Positions 8,187 to 17,109 of a DNA stretch of 64,000 bases are shown here, one piece after another. How positions within the stretch are numbered: position 1 is the stretch's first letter; each line of letters begins with the position of its first letter. Under the pieces are notes generated by a model. The model was not told where the DNA came from. It was given only the letters and a program-made list of their open reading frames with translations, and ran no database searches. The stretch lies in contig JAEWIZ010000015.1 in NCBI GenBank assembly GCA_023386815.1, positions 62,001 through 126,000 of the forward strand, given 5' to 3'. Origin of the DNA: Bacillota bacterium (GTDB lineage: Bacteria; Bacillota; Clostridia; Lachnospirales; Lachnospiraceae). A program made the translations under genes and the position numbers.

Positions 8187-10829
8187 TTACTTAATAGCGA
8201 TAGACTGTTTTACATCAAATGTGAAGATCTTAGCAGTATCAGGACCAGCACCATCGACATCAATAACTGCTGTTACTTTATCGATATACAGATTAGTTCC
8301 TGCTAATACAGATCCGCCTGTAATATCAGTAATGATATTAGTATTATTAATACCATTAACTGTGAATGAACCAGATAAGAAGTTAACTGATTTAGTATCT
8401 TCTCCAAGAGTTACATTCAAATCTAATGCCTGATCAAGAACTTGAGCAACTGTAGTATATACAGAACCATTTACAGAATAGTTCTTAACAGCAACAGACT
8501 TAGTATATGAATTAGATACATTCAGAGTTGTTGATGCTAATACAGAACCAGCAGCTCTATATCCAGCAGTATTAAGAGTACCTAATGCTGTAACACCAAC
8601 TTTAACTGTTGCAGCATAAACACCAGTATTTGCAAGCTGAAGTGCACCGTTTGTTGTAGTTGTTACAGGTAAGCTAACTGTTGTTGCACTACCTGTTACT
8701 ACTGCTGCACCAGCATAGCTGATAGTTGTATCATAGCTAGCTGCAGGTACTTGATATACTCTGTATCCGTTAGAGTTTACTGCATAAACTACAACATTAT
8801 ATGCTGTGTTAGCTGTAAGATCACTGAAATCTACAGTTGTTTTTGCAATAGGATCACCTGCTGCTTCGAATACTGCTACATAGTTAACTGGAGTAGCGTT
8901 AGTAGTAGAATCAACTACATACATACTAACTACAACGTCTCTAGTTGTTCTTACACCAGAAACTGATGTATCAGCAACTGTGATCTTGTACTGATATAAA
9001 CCTACTGCTGCAGTAGCTGCGTTGAATGTTGCTTCAACTGTTCCAGTTCCTGTTACAGCAACGGAAGCATAGCTCTCAGCTGTTGTAGAAGTTACACCTG
9101 TAGGTGCACTAACATATGCTCTTGTTGCAGTAAGACGTCCAGTAGCAAGCTTTGAGCCTAAGTTATCAAGAGCTGTGATTTTGATTACCTTTGTTTCAGC
9201 AGCTGATGGATTATTACCAACATTTACTGTAGGCACATCAGGTGTAGCTGTTGCAAGAACTCTTTCAGCGTTAATTTTAACTTCAAAACTTCCTAACACT
9301 TTTGTTCCATCAGAATTCTTAACAATAACAGTAACATTACCAACTGCGATTGGATATAAATTGTTTCCATTTACAGATAATTTACTAGGATCAGAAGAAA
9401 CATAAGTAAATGTGGTGGAGCTAGATGTTGTATAGATATAGCTGTTAGGATTAGTGGTTTGCTTATATCTAACGTATACTGTAGCAACATTATCACCTAC
9501 TGCCATAGCAATTGGAGAAGTCCAAGCGCTAGAGATAGAGGATGGAGCTGAACCGTTTGAATTAACAGCATACTGCATTGTGCTATTATCAATATCAGCT
9601 GTTACGCCTGTAGCTACTGCTGAATCAGTTCTAGTAATAGTCTCATATAACTTTGTTGTTTCATTGTATACATAAGCTGTAAAGGTAGCCTTTACTGTCA
9701 TGGTATTGCCTGCTGCATAAACATAAGCAAGTTTATTACCTGAGTCAACAGAACCCTTTGACAGATCAGCTGTTTCAAATGTTAAGTATGAAGACAGATC
9801 AGAACCATTCAAAATACGAACGCCATCTGCATTCAATGCATAAATATAAGTTAAGAAGTTTGTTCCAGTTCCTGAATTAATGTTTACATTAAAATCGTCA
9901 AATACGATTTCAGCAACATCCTTCAGATCCTTAGAAGCAGCTACGAATGTGCCTTCTAATGTACCATATACAAACTTATAAGTTGATTTAGCAACAAAGT
10001 CTGCATATAACACAACAGTTGCAACCTTACCTGTGCTGTCTAAAGTAACAGACTTAATCTTCTCTGCACCAGTTGTAACGTCTTTGCCGTTAACAACCTG
10101 AGCTACACTTGCAGATGTTGCCGTAAGATCTGAATCAACTTTACCAGCAAATTCTACTGTGAATGTGTTAGTGTTAACCTGCTTAACTTCTTTAACAGCG
10201 TTAAGAACAGTTACTTTAATTGTAGCATCAGCTACTTTAACATTCTTATATCTGTTTGCAGTTACAGTTACTGTGTACTCACCAGGAACAGTTGCATTGA
10301 ATACGCCAGTCTTAGAAACTGTTGCGCCTTCTTTATCAACGGACCAAGCAAAAGTATTAGTGGTCTTCTTGGAGCCACCCTTTGTTGTATAGCTGGTTAC
10401 AAATTTGTAATCAGTACCAACAGTTAACTTAGTTACGTCTGCACCAGCAGGAGCAGCTACACTAAGTGTCTTAACGTTGTCACCAACAGTTACCTTAGCG
10501 GTAAGCTTCTTAGTAACAGTTTTCTTAGCGTTTGTAATAGTTGCAGTGATAGTAGTAGTACCAGTAGCTTTAGCTGTTACTACACCGTTCTTTGCGTTTA
10601 CAGTTGCAACGCTAGGTTTGGATGATGTCCATTTCTGAGTAGCACCTTTTGACATACCCAGTGGGTTGAAGTTAAATGACTTCGTTGATTCTCCAAGGAA
10701 CAATGTCTTGGATGTAGCGTTTAATCTTAATCCTGTAGCAGCGAATGCGCCAGCAGCAGGAGCGATAACAGAAATGATCATCGCTAACGCCATAACGAAG
10801 GACAACTTCTTAAAGAAATTCTTCTTCAT
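8187..10829 (-). CDS. Large secreted Ig-like domain protein, possible S-layer protein
   Basis: An 880-residue secreted protein. Residues 1-31 form a classical signal peptide ending AGAFA-A. Residues about 33-115 are a bacterial Ig-like (Big_2) domain containing TSSKPSVATVNAKNGVVTAKATG, and a second Ig-like module covers about 120-210. The rest is Ala/Thr/Val/Ser-rich beta-type sequence. I see no cysteine, no SLH or CWB2 anchor and no LPXTG motif. Very strong expression is suggested by a perfect AAGGAGGAAG ribosome binding site, tandem promoters, a leader of about 125 bases, a strong terminator and uniform codon choice. All this fits a major surface-layer or other abundant envelope protein, but that function and its wall attachment are inferred. 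The downstream O-ligase-like gene may glycosylate it. Confidence 0.75.
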   Translation of the reverse strand: MKKNFFKKLSFVMALAMIISVIAPAAGAFAATGLRLNATSKTLFLGESTKSFNFNPLGMSKGATQKWTSSKPSVATVNAKNGVVTAKATGTTTITATITNAKKTVTKKLTAKVTVGDNVKTLSVAAPAGADVTKLTVGTDYKFVTSYTTKGGSKKTTNTFAWSVDKEGATVSKTGVFNATVPGEYTVTVTANRYKNVKVADATIKVTVLNAVKEVKQVNTNTFTVEFAGKVDSDLTATSASVAQVVNGKDVTTGAEKIKSVTLDSTGKVATVVLYADFVAKSTYKFVYGTLEGTFVAASKDLKDVAEIVFDDFNVNINSGTGTNFLTYIYALNADGVRILNGSDLSSYLTFETADLSKGSVDSGNKLAYVYAAGNTMTVKATFTAYVYNETTKLYETITRTDSAVATGVTADIDNSTMQYAVNSNGSAPSSISSAWTSPIAMAVGDNVATVYVRYKQTTNPNSYIYTTSSSTTFTYVSSDPSKLSVNGNNLYPIAVGNVTVIVKNSDGTKVLGSFEVKINAERVLATATPDVPTVNVGNNPSAAETKVIKITALDNLGSKLATGRLTATRAYVSAPTGVTSTTAESYASVAVTGTGTVEATFNAATAAVGLYQYKITVADTSVSGVRTTRDVVVSMYVVDSTTNATPVNYVAVFEAAGDPIAKTTVDFSDLTANTAYNVVVYAVNSNGYRVYQVPAASYDTTISYAGAAVVTGSATTVSLPVTTTTNGALQLANTGVYAATVKVGVTALGTLNTAGYRAAGSVLASTTLNVSNSYTKSVAVKNYSVNGSVYTTVAQVLDQALDLNVTLGEDTKSVNFLSGSFTVNGINNTNIITDITGGSVLAGTNLYIDKVTAVIDVDGAGPDTAKIFTFDVKQSIAIK

Positions 10830-10961
10830 ATTCTTACTTCCTCCTTAAAATATATGGTTTGGTGTTATATTATCCGTCCTTTACTATATTCACAAAGTTT
10901 GTAAACCCCGTAAGACATAGAAAAAGTGACGTACTAATATAATCTGTCCAATAACAAGATG

Positions 10962-10990
10962 ATTATAACAATAATGGAAAAAAAGGTCAA
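10962..10990 (-). promoter_or_regulatory. Main promoter of the Ig-like surface protein gene
   Basis: On the minus strand TTGACC (10985-10990) and TATAAT (10962-10967) are spaced by 17 bases, about 130 bases before the ATG. This implies a long leader mRNA, as is common for S-layer genes. Confidence 0.7.
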
Positions 10991-11112
10991 GTCTTTTATC
11001 CGTTTATCCTTGGATAATTTACCATCTGTACATTTTTTCTATAACTGCTGTTCACCATGTCTGGTCGATTATACCTTAGTCAATTTGCGTTCCGAGGAGC
11101 GCGTTGACCATG

Positions 11113-11140
11113 AATATAATATGCACTTTGTATGTGTCAA
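11113..11140 (-). promoter_or_regulatory. Second, upstream promoter of the surface protein gene
   Basis: On the minus strand TTGACA (11135-11140) and TATATT (11113-11118) have 16-base spacing. With the 10962 promoter it forms a tandem arrangement. The 10830-11164 gap holds only this control region. Confidence 0.5.
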
Positions 11141-11164
11141 ATTTATGTCAGGCATTTGTCATAA

Positions 11165-12655
11165 TTAGATTATTTTTAATATATCCTCTACCAATTCCTG
11201 CATCTGACTTATCTCACATACCCGCTTGTGCAAGACCGGAGCCGTACGAATTTCCTCTACTGCCTTAGGAATCTCTGTCTTTGATAGCTTCCTGAGAAGT
11301 ATAGCCTGTTCGTAGTCGTCCTCAGGAATCTCCGTGGCCTGGAGAGCCCCTAGAACACTTTTTGCGAATTTATATGGACTTGCTGTTGACACAATTACTG
11401 TCTTTGTTGTGTCACCAGTCTCTTTTGTATATTTGTCATAAACACTTGCTGCAACCGCAGTGTGAGTATCAATTACATATTCATTTTCTAAATAAGCCTT
11501 ATGGATTGCTTCTTTCGTTTCTTCCTCAGAAGCCCAGCCCCCTACAAAGCTGTTCAGATTTGTTTTCATACCTTCTGTAATCTTATAGACACCTTCATTG
11601 GATAACGCCTTCATAAATTCACCTGTTTGAACTGAATCACAGTCTGCGATCTGGTAAATTAAACGTTCCAAATTACTGGACACCAGAATATCCATAGAAG
11701 GAGATTCCGTTAGGATAAACTCGCGATTACGATTATAGCTTCCTGTCTGAAAGAAATCGAATAAAACCTTATTCTCATTGGAAGCACATATTAGCTTATT
11801 TACCGGGATACCAAGACACTTTGCATAATATCCGGCAAGGATGTTACCAAAGTTACCTGTAGGTACTACAAAGTTAATCTTCTCCCCCTCTTCGATTTGT
11901 TTCTTCTTATATAAGTTAACATAAGAATGCACGTAATATACGATTTGCGGAACGAGTCTACCGATATTGATCGAGTTGGCAGAGGAGAATAAGAAGCCAG
12001 CGTCACCTAGTTTCTTAGCCAGTTCAGTGTTGTTAAACATCTGCTTAACACCGGTCTGAGCATCATCAAAATTACCCAGAATACCTATTACGTCCGTATT
12101 CGCACCCTGCTGCGTAACCATTTGTTTTTCTTGGACACTGCTGACTCCGTCCTTCGGGTAGAATACTATGATTTTAGTGCCTTCCACATCAGCAAAGCCG
12201 GATAAAGCGGCTTTTCCGGTATCCCCAGAGGTTGCTGTCAGGATCACAATTTCTTCTTTGACGTTATTTTTCTTAGCTGCCTTTGTCAGCAGGTGAGGCA
12301 ATATTGATAATGCCATATCCTTAAAGGCAATTGTTGCACCATGAAACAGTTCTAGATAATATGCCTGCCCTACCTGCTTTAAGGGTGCAATCTCAGGAGT
12401 ATCAAATTTATCATCATATGCCTTGTTGATACAATCCTTAAGTTCCTCTTCTGTGTAATCTGTTAAAAAGAGCTTCATTACTTCGTAAGACAGCTCCCGA
12501 TAATTCATTTTTGCCAATTCCTCTATCGACTTTGAAAGAACCGGTAAAGTCTCAGGAACAAAAAGTCCTCCGTCTGAAGATAAGCCTTGAAGTACAGCCT
12601 GGGAAGCTGTTACTCTGTTTGCTGAGTCTCTGGTACTCCTATACATTAGGTTCAT
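11165..12655 (-). CDS. thrC: Threonine synthase
   Basis: A PLP enzyme that converts O-phosphohomoserine to threonine, the last step of threonine synthesis. The N-terminus (MYRSTRDSANRVTASQAVLQGLSSDGGLFVPE) and the PLP-lysine motif HGATIAFKDMALS are diagnostic. TATSGDTGKAA and the glycine-rich phosphate-binding loop VPTGNFGNILAGYYA follow. Length (about 496 residues) matches the long threonine synthase type. I place the start at the ATG at 12655, nine bases after an AGAGGA site; a TTG at 12664 sits on top of that site, and an ATG at 12646 is also possible. It stands alone, with no hom or thrB beside it. Confidence 0.95.
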   Translation of the reverse strand: MNLMYRSTRDSANRVTASQAVLQGLSSDGGLFVPETLPVLSKSIEELAKMNYRELSYEVMKLFLTDYTEEELKDCINKAYDDKFDTPEIAPLKQVGQAYYLELFHGATIAFKDMALSILPHLLTKAAKKNNVKEEIVILTATSGDTGKAALSGFADVEGTKIIVFYPKDGVSSVQEKQMVTQQGANTDVIGILGNFDDAQTGVKQMFNNTELAKKLGDAGFLFSSANSINIGRLVPQIVYYVHSYVNLYKKKQIEEGEKINFVVPTGNFGNILAGYYAKCLGIPVNKLICASNENKVLFDFFQTGSYNRNREFILTESPSMDILVSSNLERLIYQIADCDSVQTGEFMKALSNEGVYKITEGMKTNLNSFVGGWASEEETKEAIHKAYLENEYVIDTHTAVAASVYDKYTKETGDTTKTVIVSTASPYKFAKSVLGALQATEIPEDDYEQAILLRKLSKTEIPKAVEEIRTAPVLHKRVCEISQMQELVEDILKII

Positions 12656-12888
12656 ACATTCCAATCCTCTTTTCTAATAATTCACTGCCCAAACGTATGA
12701 ACTGGTATTACAATATACATTACTATGAATTCGATTGTATCTAACCGTAACTGCATGTTTTTCATACAAAAAATACCGATTCTACACCTATTCGGGCAAG
12801 TTTGTTGTATTATAACATGCCTTTTCTTCCGATACAATACTTTAGTGTGATAAATTTATCTCCCTATTTCAGGTTAAAATCATATCTT

Positions 12889-13794
12889 TTAACGGTAGAA
12901 CTCGTGGCCGCCATGTTTAAATAGCCGCTCCAGATTGTTGTCAAACCATTTTACATTTGATGAAGTTGTTCTTTTCCTTGCAACAAAATACAAAGCGCCT
13001 TCTGAGAAGTCCTCACCTGATAATGCTCTCTCAACTGCTTTTTCTGTATCCTTTGAAACGTTAACTGACCAGTAACGACCATTTTTAACTGGTGAGAATT
13101 GATAATCACCATCATTCTTTTGAAAAATAACTGCTTCTACGGAATCAGGAAAATGTTTATCAACGATACGATTGAATATTACGTTTGCGATCAATATCTT
13201 TCCAACCTGGTCTTCTCCTCCTGCTTCCGCCTCGACAATTCGCTCTAACATAGTCACTTCTGCTTTGGAGATTGTTACTGTCTTAGAAGCTACCTTCACT
13301 GACAGACTTTCAATCTTCTCTTTTTTCTCTGCAGCTGCTTTTTTCGCTGCCGCCTTCTTTGCTGCTGCCAGCTCTGTTTCTTTTCGCTCCGCGACATAGC
13401 TTTGCATCTGTTCCATAAGGGGCTGATAATCATTATCCGTTAAGGTTACACCAAATAAGTACACGGTATCCTCGTATCCCATCATCTCTTCTGAAGTTGA
13501 GTTCATAAGCCCTGCCTCACCTTCCAAATGATAAGGATTAATTAGTGTTGCTTGTAATATAGACGCTGACGTGTCCGCATCCTTGTGTGCGGATAAATCC
13601 TCCATCCCTATTACTGTTGTTTCTTCTTCAGTATCCATGCTTATCCCGGCTGCAGCTGAATTGATGTTATAAAACGCATCTGAACCCAATACTAACATCG
13701 CAGCAGATAATACATATGCAATAACAACCGTTATAATTCCATGCTGATTCTCTTGCATTTTTCTCTTTTGAAGAAACGAATATATTAATGTCAT
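12889..13794 (-). CDS. SleB-type cell wall hydrolase, membrane-anchored
   Basis: A 301-residue protein with a C-terminal SleB/Hydrolase_2 domain (about residues 180-301), starting MLERIVEAEAGGED and containing FSPVKNGRYW and the final FKHGGHEFYR. In the family the acidic residue after IV (here EAEAGGE) is catalytic, and members cleave spore cortex or vegetative peptidoglycan, usually as lytic transglycosylases. An N-terminal hydrophobic helix (about 20-40) acts as signal or anchor, and an Ala/Lys-rich coiled stretch (AAAKKAAAKKAAAEKKEK) links it to the domain. The ATG at 13794 is preferred (AGAGGA five bases before) over one at 13845. Spore germination is possible, but a vegetative role cannot be excluded. 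Confidence 0.88.
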   Translation of the reverse strand: MTLIYSFLQKRKMQENQHGIITVVIAYVLSAAMLVLGSDAFYNINSAAAGISMDTEEETTVIGMEDLSAHKDADTSASILQATLINPYHLEGEAGLMNSTSEEMMGYEDTVYLFGVTLTDNDYQPLMEQMQSYVAERKETELAAAKKAAAKKAAAEKKEKIESLSVKVASKTVTISKAEVTMLERIVEAEAGGEDQVGKILIANVIFNRIVDKHFPDSVEAVIFQKNDGDYQFSPVKNGRYWSVNVSKDTEKAVERALSGEDFSEGALYFVARKRTTSSNVKWFDNNLERLFKHGGHEFYR

Positions 13795-14263
13795 ACTCTT
13801 TCCTCTTTCTAGAAATGCGAAAACATTTCTGGTTTTATATTCCATTTTTTGTAATACTTGGTAACGCTATCAAGCATTATAGGCAAAGGTCATTTTTGTG
13901 TCAATAACGTAAGAGCATTTTCGTTATTTGGTATGATAAGTATTATCCATGATTTTCCATCAATAGCGAATTGTTACAATTATGAAATGCAATTATTTCT
14001 GTTCCTCTGTATAAATTGCACAAGCTAATTTTAACAAATTATTAACTATATATTAAATATTTTACTCCACATTATGGTAAATTATACATATTCTACTGCT
14101 TTAGTACGCATTTTAGGCAAAAAACTAGCGATTCTACATAAACGGAACGTAATATTTCGTTAACATTTATTGTCGATTTTCAATCGTCTTGCACGTATTA
14201 TTTTTTTCTGTTATATTGGAGTAAGAGTGACCGAAATGATTTTAATAGATCTACGGAGGTTGT
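13795..14263. other. Divergent intergenic control region
   Basis: About 470 AT-rich bases between the divergent wall hydrolase and AP2/HNH-like genes. It must carry both promoters. I see no reading frame or strong structure. Confidence 0.5.
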
Positions 14264-15064
14264 ATGTTACCAGGAGTATATTTTGCTAAGAAGAAAAATG
14301 GCACTGCCTATTATAGAGCATCCCTTACCTATAGAGGAAAGCATATCAGTTTGGGTAGTTATTTAGAAGAAGCAGATGCCGGAAAAGCTTATCAGCTTGG
14401 TATTGATATTTTATCTGAAGCTTCATCCTATTCTCTCTCAGACTACCCACAGGATTGTGTTTTACCATATGATAAATGGATCATACTAATTAACTTCAGA
14501 GATAATAAAATATATTTCAAGAATCCAATCTATATTAAAAAGCGTTATTTTCTATATTATATGGATCAATATACGGTCTATAAATTTGATGTGGACGATC
14601 TATTTTTTTATGCCAATCATAAAATAATTAAGCGCGGCGGACATCTCTTTGTATCCTATTATGGTATGCAAGTTAATATTCTGTCTCGCTACGGCATCAA
14701 GAATTATGGTGTTGCCGGACGGGATTATATCTTCGTTAACGGAGACCACCATGATTTTAGTTATCAAAACATTGAGGTTATTAATCATTATCATGGGGTT
14801 ACAAAGATTCTGAGCCAGGGAGAGCCAATCTATCTGGCAAAGATACATATTAATGGTGATTACTTAATAGGAAAATATGCTTCTGAGGACGAGGCTGCTA
14901 TTGCTTATAATAAGGCAGCCCTAATTTTAAAAAATCATGGTAATAATAAGAATTATCCTCAGAATTTTATTGAGGGTATGGATGAAATTGCTTATGCCTC
15001 CACCTTTCAGAAGCTTAGAATATCTAAGAAATTAGTTGCTTATGCAGAACGGTTAAACAATTAA
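14264..15064 (+). CDS. AP2-domain protein with degenerate HNH-like centre
   Basis: A 266-residue protein with two AP2/ERF-like DNA-binding modules. The first covers about residues 4-50 (GVYFAKKKNGTAYYRASLTYRGKHISLGSY); the second about 190-236 (YLAKIHINGDYLIGKY, EDEAAIAYNKAA). Both end in a YPQ motif (61-63, 231-233), which suggests internal duplication. Between them, residues 154-179 (DYIFVNGDHHDFSYQNIEVINHYHGV) resemble the core of HNH homing endonucleases, but the usual DH dyad is replaced. It may therefore be a former homing-endonuclease-type protein now acting as a DNA-binding regulator. A GGAGG site precedes the ATG at 14264. It stands alone, and its target is unknown. Confidence 0.65.
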   Translation: MLPGVYFAKKKNGTAYYRASLTYRGKHISLGSYLEEADAGKAYQLGIDILSEASSYSLSDYPQDCVLPYDKWIILINFRDNKIYFKNPIYIKKRYFLYYMDQYTVYKFDVDDLFFYANHKIIKRGGHLFVSYYGMQVNILSRYGIKNYGVAGRDYIFVNGDHHDFSYQNIEVINHYHGVTKILSQGEPIYLAKIHINGDYLIGKYASEDEAAIAYNKAALILKNHGNNKNYPQNFIEGMDEIAYASTFQKLRISKKLVAYAERLNN

Positions 15065-15151
15065 CCACAAGAATTTAAAGGATTTCTGAAGCCTTCACCA
15101 CATAGATAAATTAACTGGTAAAATCTTCAAGAACTTTTTTTCAAAAAAACA

Positions 15152-15180
15152 CTGTCAATTACTAAAAATTATGGTATAAT
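15152..15180 (+). promoter_or_regulatory. Promoter of the candidate small RNA
   Basis: CTGTCA (15152-15157) and TATAAT (15175-15180) with 17-base spacing; TGG just before the -10 box makes it an extended -10. No protein gene follows on the plus strand. Confidence 0.55.
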
Positions 15181-15186
15181 ATAGTT

Positions 15187-15310
15187 ATATTTTTTCTTCT
15201 TCCGTTTTCATAGTTCGCGAATTGAAGCCACTGACATATCCTGTAAGCGTTTTAATACATTCGAAATGTATGTGCATATCAGGAAACTCAGTGGCTCGAT
15301 TTGTTTTTTA
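15187..15310 (+). ncRNA. Candidate standalone structured small RNA
   Basis: About 124 bases follow a good promoter. A long-range stem pairs the AATTG-(A)-AGCCACTGA arm (about 15219-15233) with TCAGTGGCTCGATT (about 15289-15302), and GTTTTTT follows, as in an intrinsic terminator. Inside it are a TCCTG/CAGGA helix and a small hairpin with ATACATT/AATGTAT arms. No reading frame with a ribosome binding site is present. The 3' end reaches the stop codon of the convergent regulator gene. I cannot match it to a known RNA family by eye. A simple terminator of the AP2 gene is the alternative. Confidence 0.5.
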
Positions 15311-16156
15311 ACTCACCTCTTCAATTTTATATCCAACGCCCCACACGGTTTTAATAATCCCAGTTTTTCGTGGATCACTTTCAAGCTTCTCACGAATTCT
15401 ACGGATATGCACCATAACCGTGTTATTTACTTCAAACACCTTCTCATTCCATACCTTCTCAAAGATATCCTCTGTAGAAAATACCTTCCCCGGGTTGCTT
15501 GCCAGTAAATATAAAATGTCAAACTCTATTGGTGTCAGTTTAATATCACGCCCATTAATTTTTACTCTATGAGTCCCTTTATCTATGATGAGATGCCCAA
15601 GAGCGATCACTTGACTAGCTCTTTCCACTTTTGGTGATTGATTTAACTTTATGTATCTTCTTAGCTGAGCCTTTACTCTTGCTATTAATTCCAGCGTATC
15701 AAAGGGCTTTGTAATATAATCATCCGCTCCCGCACCCAATCCTGCAATTTTGTCCATAACTTTGGAGTTTGCACTTAACAGGATTATGGGTATCGCGCTT
15801 TCTTCCCGAATGATTTCACACATTGACGGAGCGTCCATCCCCGGCATAACAAGATCCATTATAATCAACTTGAAATCATAGGTTTCCAACAAGTGCAAAC
15901 CATCCCATACACTATATGCTTTTTGAACTCGGAACCCCTCACTAACCAGATGGATTTCTAATAGATCCAGTATATCTCCATCATCATCTATAATTAATAT
16001 TTGATGCTGGCAGGCTGTCTCGTTTTTAACAGCTAATAAGTCAGCATTCTTATTATGATAATATATCTTTTCATTATAAACCTTTTTATGAAATTCTGTT
16101 TCATTATATGTTTCTTCATTATAATACATCTCTTTATGTTCCATATAAATCGCCAT
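15308..16156 (-). CDS. OmpR/PhoB-type response regulator with N-terminal extension
   Basis: A 282-residue regulator. A receiver domain (about residues 52-165) has the acidic pair IDDD, the phosphoacceptor Asp in IIMDLVMPG, and the conserved Lys in ITKPFD. A winged-helix DNA-binding domain (about 185-280) carries LTPIEFDILYLL and VNNTVMVHIRRIREKLE, closest to VanR/PhoB-like regulators. Unusually, about 50 residues rich in Tyr, Asn, Glu and His precede the receiver. Start choice is uncertain: ATGs at 16156 and 16144 are both close to a GAAAGG site, and a later start would shorten the extension. No sensor kinase gene is adjacent, so it is an orphan. Confidence 0.88.
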   Translation of the reverse strand: MAIYMEHKEMYYNEETYNETEFHKKVYNEKIYYHNKNADLLAVKNETACQHQILIIDDDGDILDLLEIHLVSEGFRVQKAYSVWDGLHLLETYDFKLIIMDLVMPGMDAPSMCEIIREESAIPIILLSANSKVMDKIAGLGAGADDYITKPFDTLELIARVKAQLRRYIKLNQSPKVERASQVIALGHLIIDKGTHRVKINGRDIKLTPIEFDILYLLASNPGKVFSTEDIFEKVWNEKVFEVNNTVMVHIRRIREKLESDPRKTGIIKTVWGVGYKIEEVS

Positions 16157-16511
16157 GCCTTTCTCGAAAACTGCAAACTTTGGGCCACAGGCACAAAGAT
16201 GCGTGAAAATCTATTTTTACACTATACTCCACTAATATTCTTTCAATTAACTTCACATTTCACGTCATTCATAAACATTAGCAAATCAATCGAACTTTTA
16301 GTCAAAAATAAAACTGTTATAAGTATCATTATGATTGACAATGCCCATCTCAGAAAAATTTGGTTCTGACATATATTATTATAGACGAATTTTTTCCCAT
16401 AAAAGTTCCACTATTCTCACACAAAATAATTATGATATCACTAAATTACAAAAATAACTTCCAGTTACATTCACTCAAAAGCACAACCAGATTTTCACTA
16501 ATTCTTATGCC
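16157..16511. other. Intergenic stretch, no gene seen
   Basis: About 350 very AT-rich bases between the divergent regulator gene and the RNase P RNA promoter. Short open frames here lack ribosome binding sites and look random. Confidence 0.5.
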
Positions 16512-16540
16512 TTTACTTTTTTATAATCGCATGTTACAAT
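16512..16540 (+). promoter_or_regulatory. Promoter of RNase P RNA
   Basis: TTTACT (16512-16517) and TACAAT (16535-16540) with 17-base spacing place the start of transcription at about 16547, at the P1 helix. Confidence 0.5.
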
Positions 16541-16546
16541 ACAACC

Positions 16547-16923
16547 TGTGAGTAGCACAGATGGTCGCACCTATTTTAGGTGAGGAAAGTCCGGGCTTCA
16601 TAGGGCAGGGTGCCGGATAACGTCCGGTGGAGGCGACTCCAAGGCTAGTGCAACAGAAATATACCGCCTGTATTAATGTTTGATTTTCAAGCATTCATAG
16701 GTAAGGATGGAAAGGTGGCTTAAGAGACCACCGCTCTTCTGGTAACAGAAGGGGCTATGTAAACCCCACCCGAAGCAAGACCGAACATAAAGCGATACGG
16801 TTGCCCGCCGTGCTTTAGGGTAGGTCGCGTAGTATCCGCAGAAGCGGAACTGGAGCCACATGGTAACATGTGGTCAAGATAGATGACCATTCACGACAGA
16901 ACCCGGCTTACCGTGCTGCTCAT
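16547..16923 (+). ncRNA. rnpB: RNase P RNA
   Basis: This is the catalytic RNA that removes 5' leaders from tRNA precursors. Universally conserved parts are present: GAGGAAAGTCCGGGC near 16580, AACAGAAATATACCGCC near 16650, GGTAAGGATGGAAAGGTGG near 16700, and ACAGAACCCGGCTTA near 16897. Helix P1 pairs GAGTAGCAC (16550-16558) with GTGCTGCTC (16913-16921), which fixes the ends. The overall length of about 375 nt suits a bacterial RNA; I did not fold it to decide between class A and B. Confidence 0.97.
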
Positions 16924-16950
16924 ATACAAGACAAAATTGCAACAATTATA

Positions 16951-17013
16951 ATCACCTTCTCCTATCACATAGCGGTTGGAACCTCTATCTTTTAATAGGA
17001 AGGGTGATTTTTT
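16951..17013 (+). terminator. Terminator of RNase P RNA
   Basis: ATCACC-CCTAT arms (16951-16965) pair with ATAGG-GGTGAT (16995-17008), followed by a run of T. Confidence 0.7.
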
Positions 17014-17020
17014 ATGGCAT

Positions 17021-17075
17021 GAATGAAAAGCTGGCATGAAACAAAGGATTATTGTTTCATGCCAGCTTTTCATTC
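17021..17075. terminator. Perfect 24-bp hairpin, terminator between rnpB and rbsK
   Basis: Two perfectly complementary 24-base arms (17021-17044, 17052-17075) around a 7-base loop. It lies 35 bases after the ribokinase stop codon, so it most likely ends that transcript. Its length and perfection are more than termination needs. Confidence 0.8.
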
Positions 17076-17109
17076 ATTATTATATAAAATAACCTCTAAA
17101 ATCATTCTA

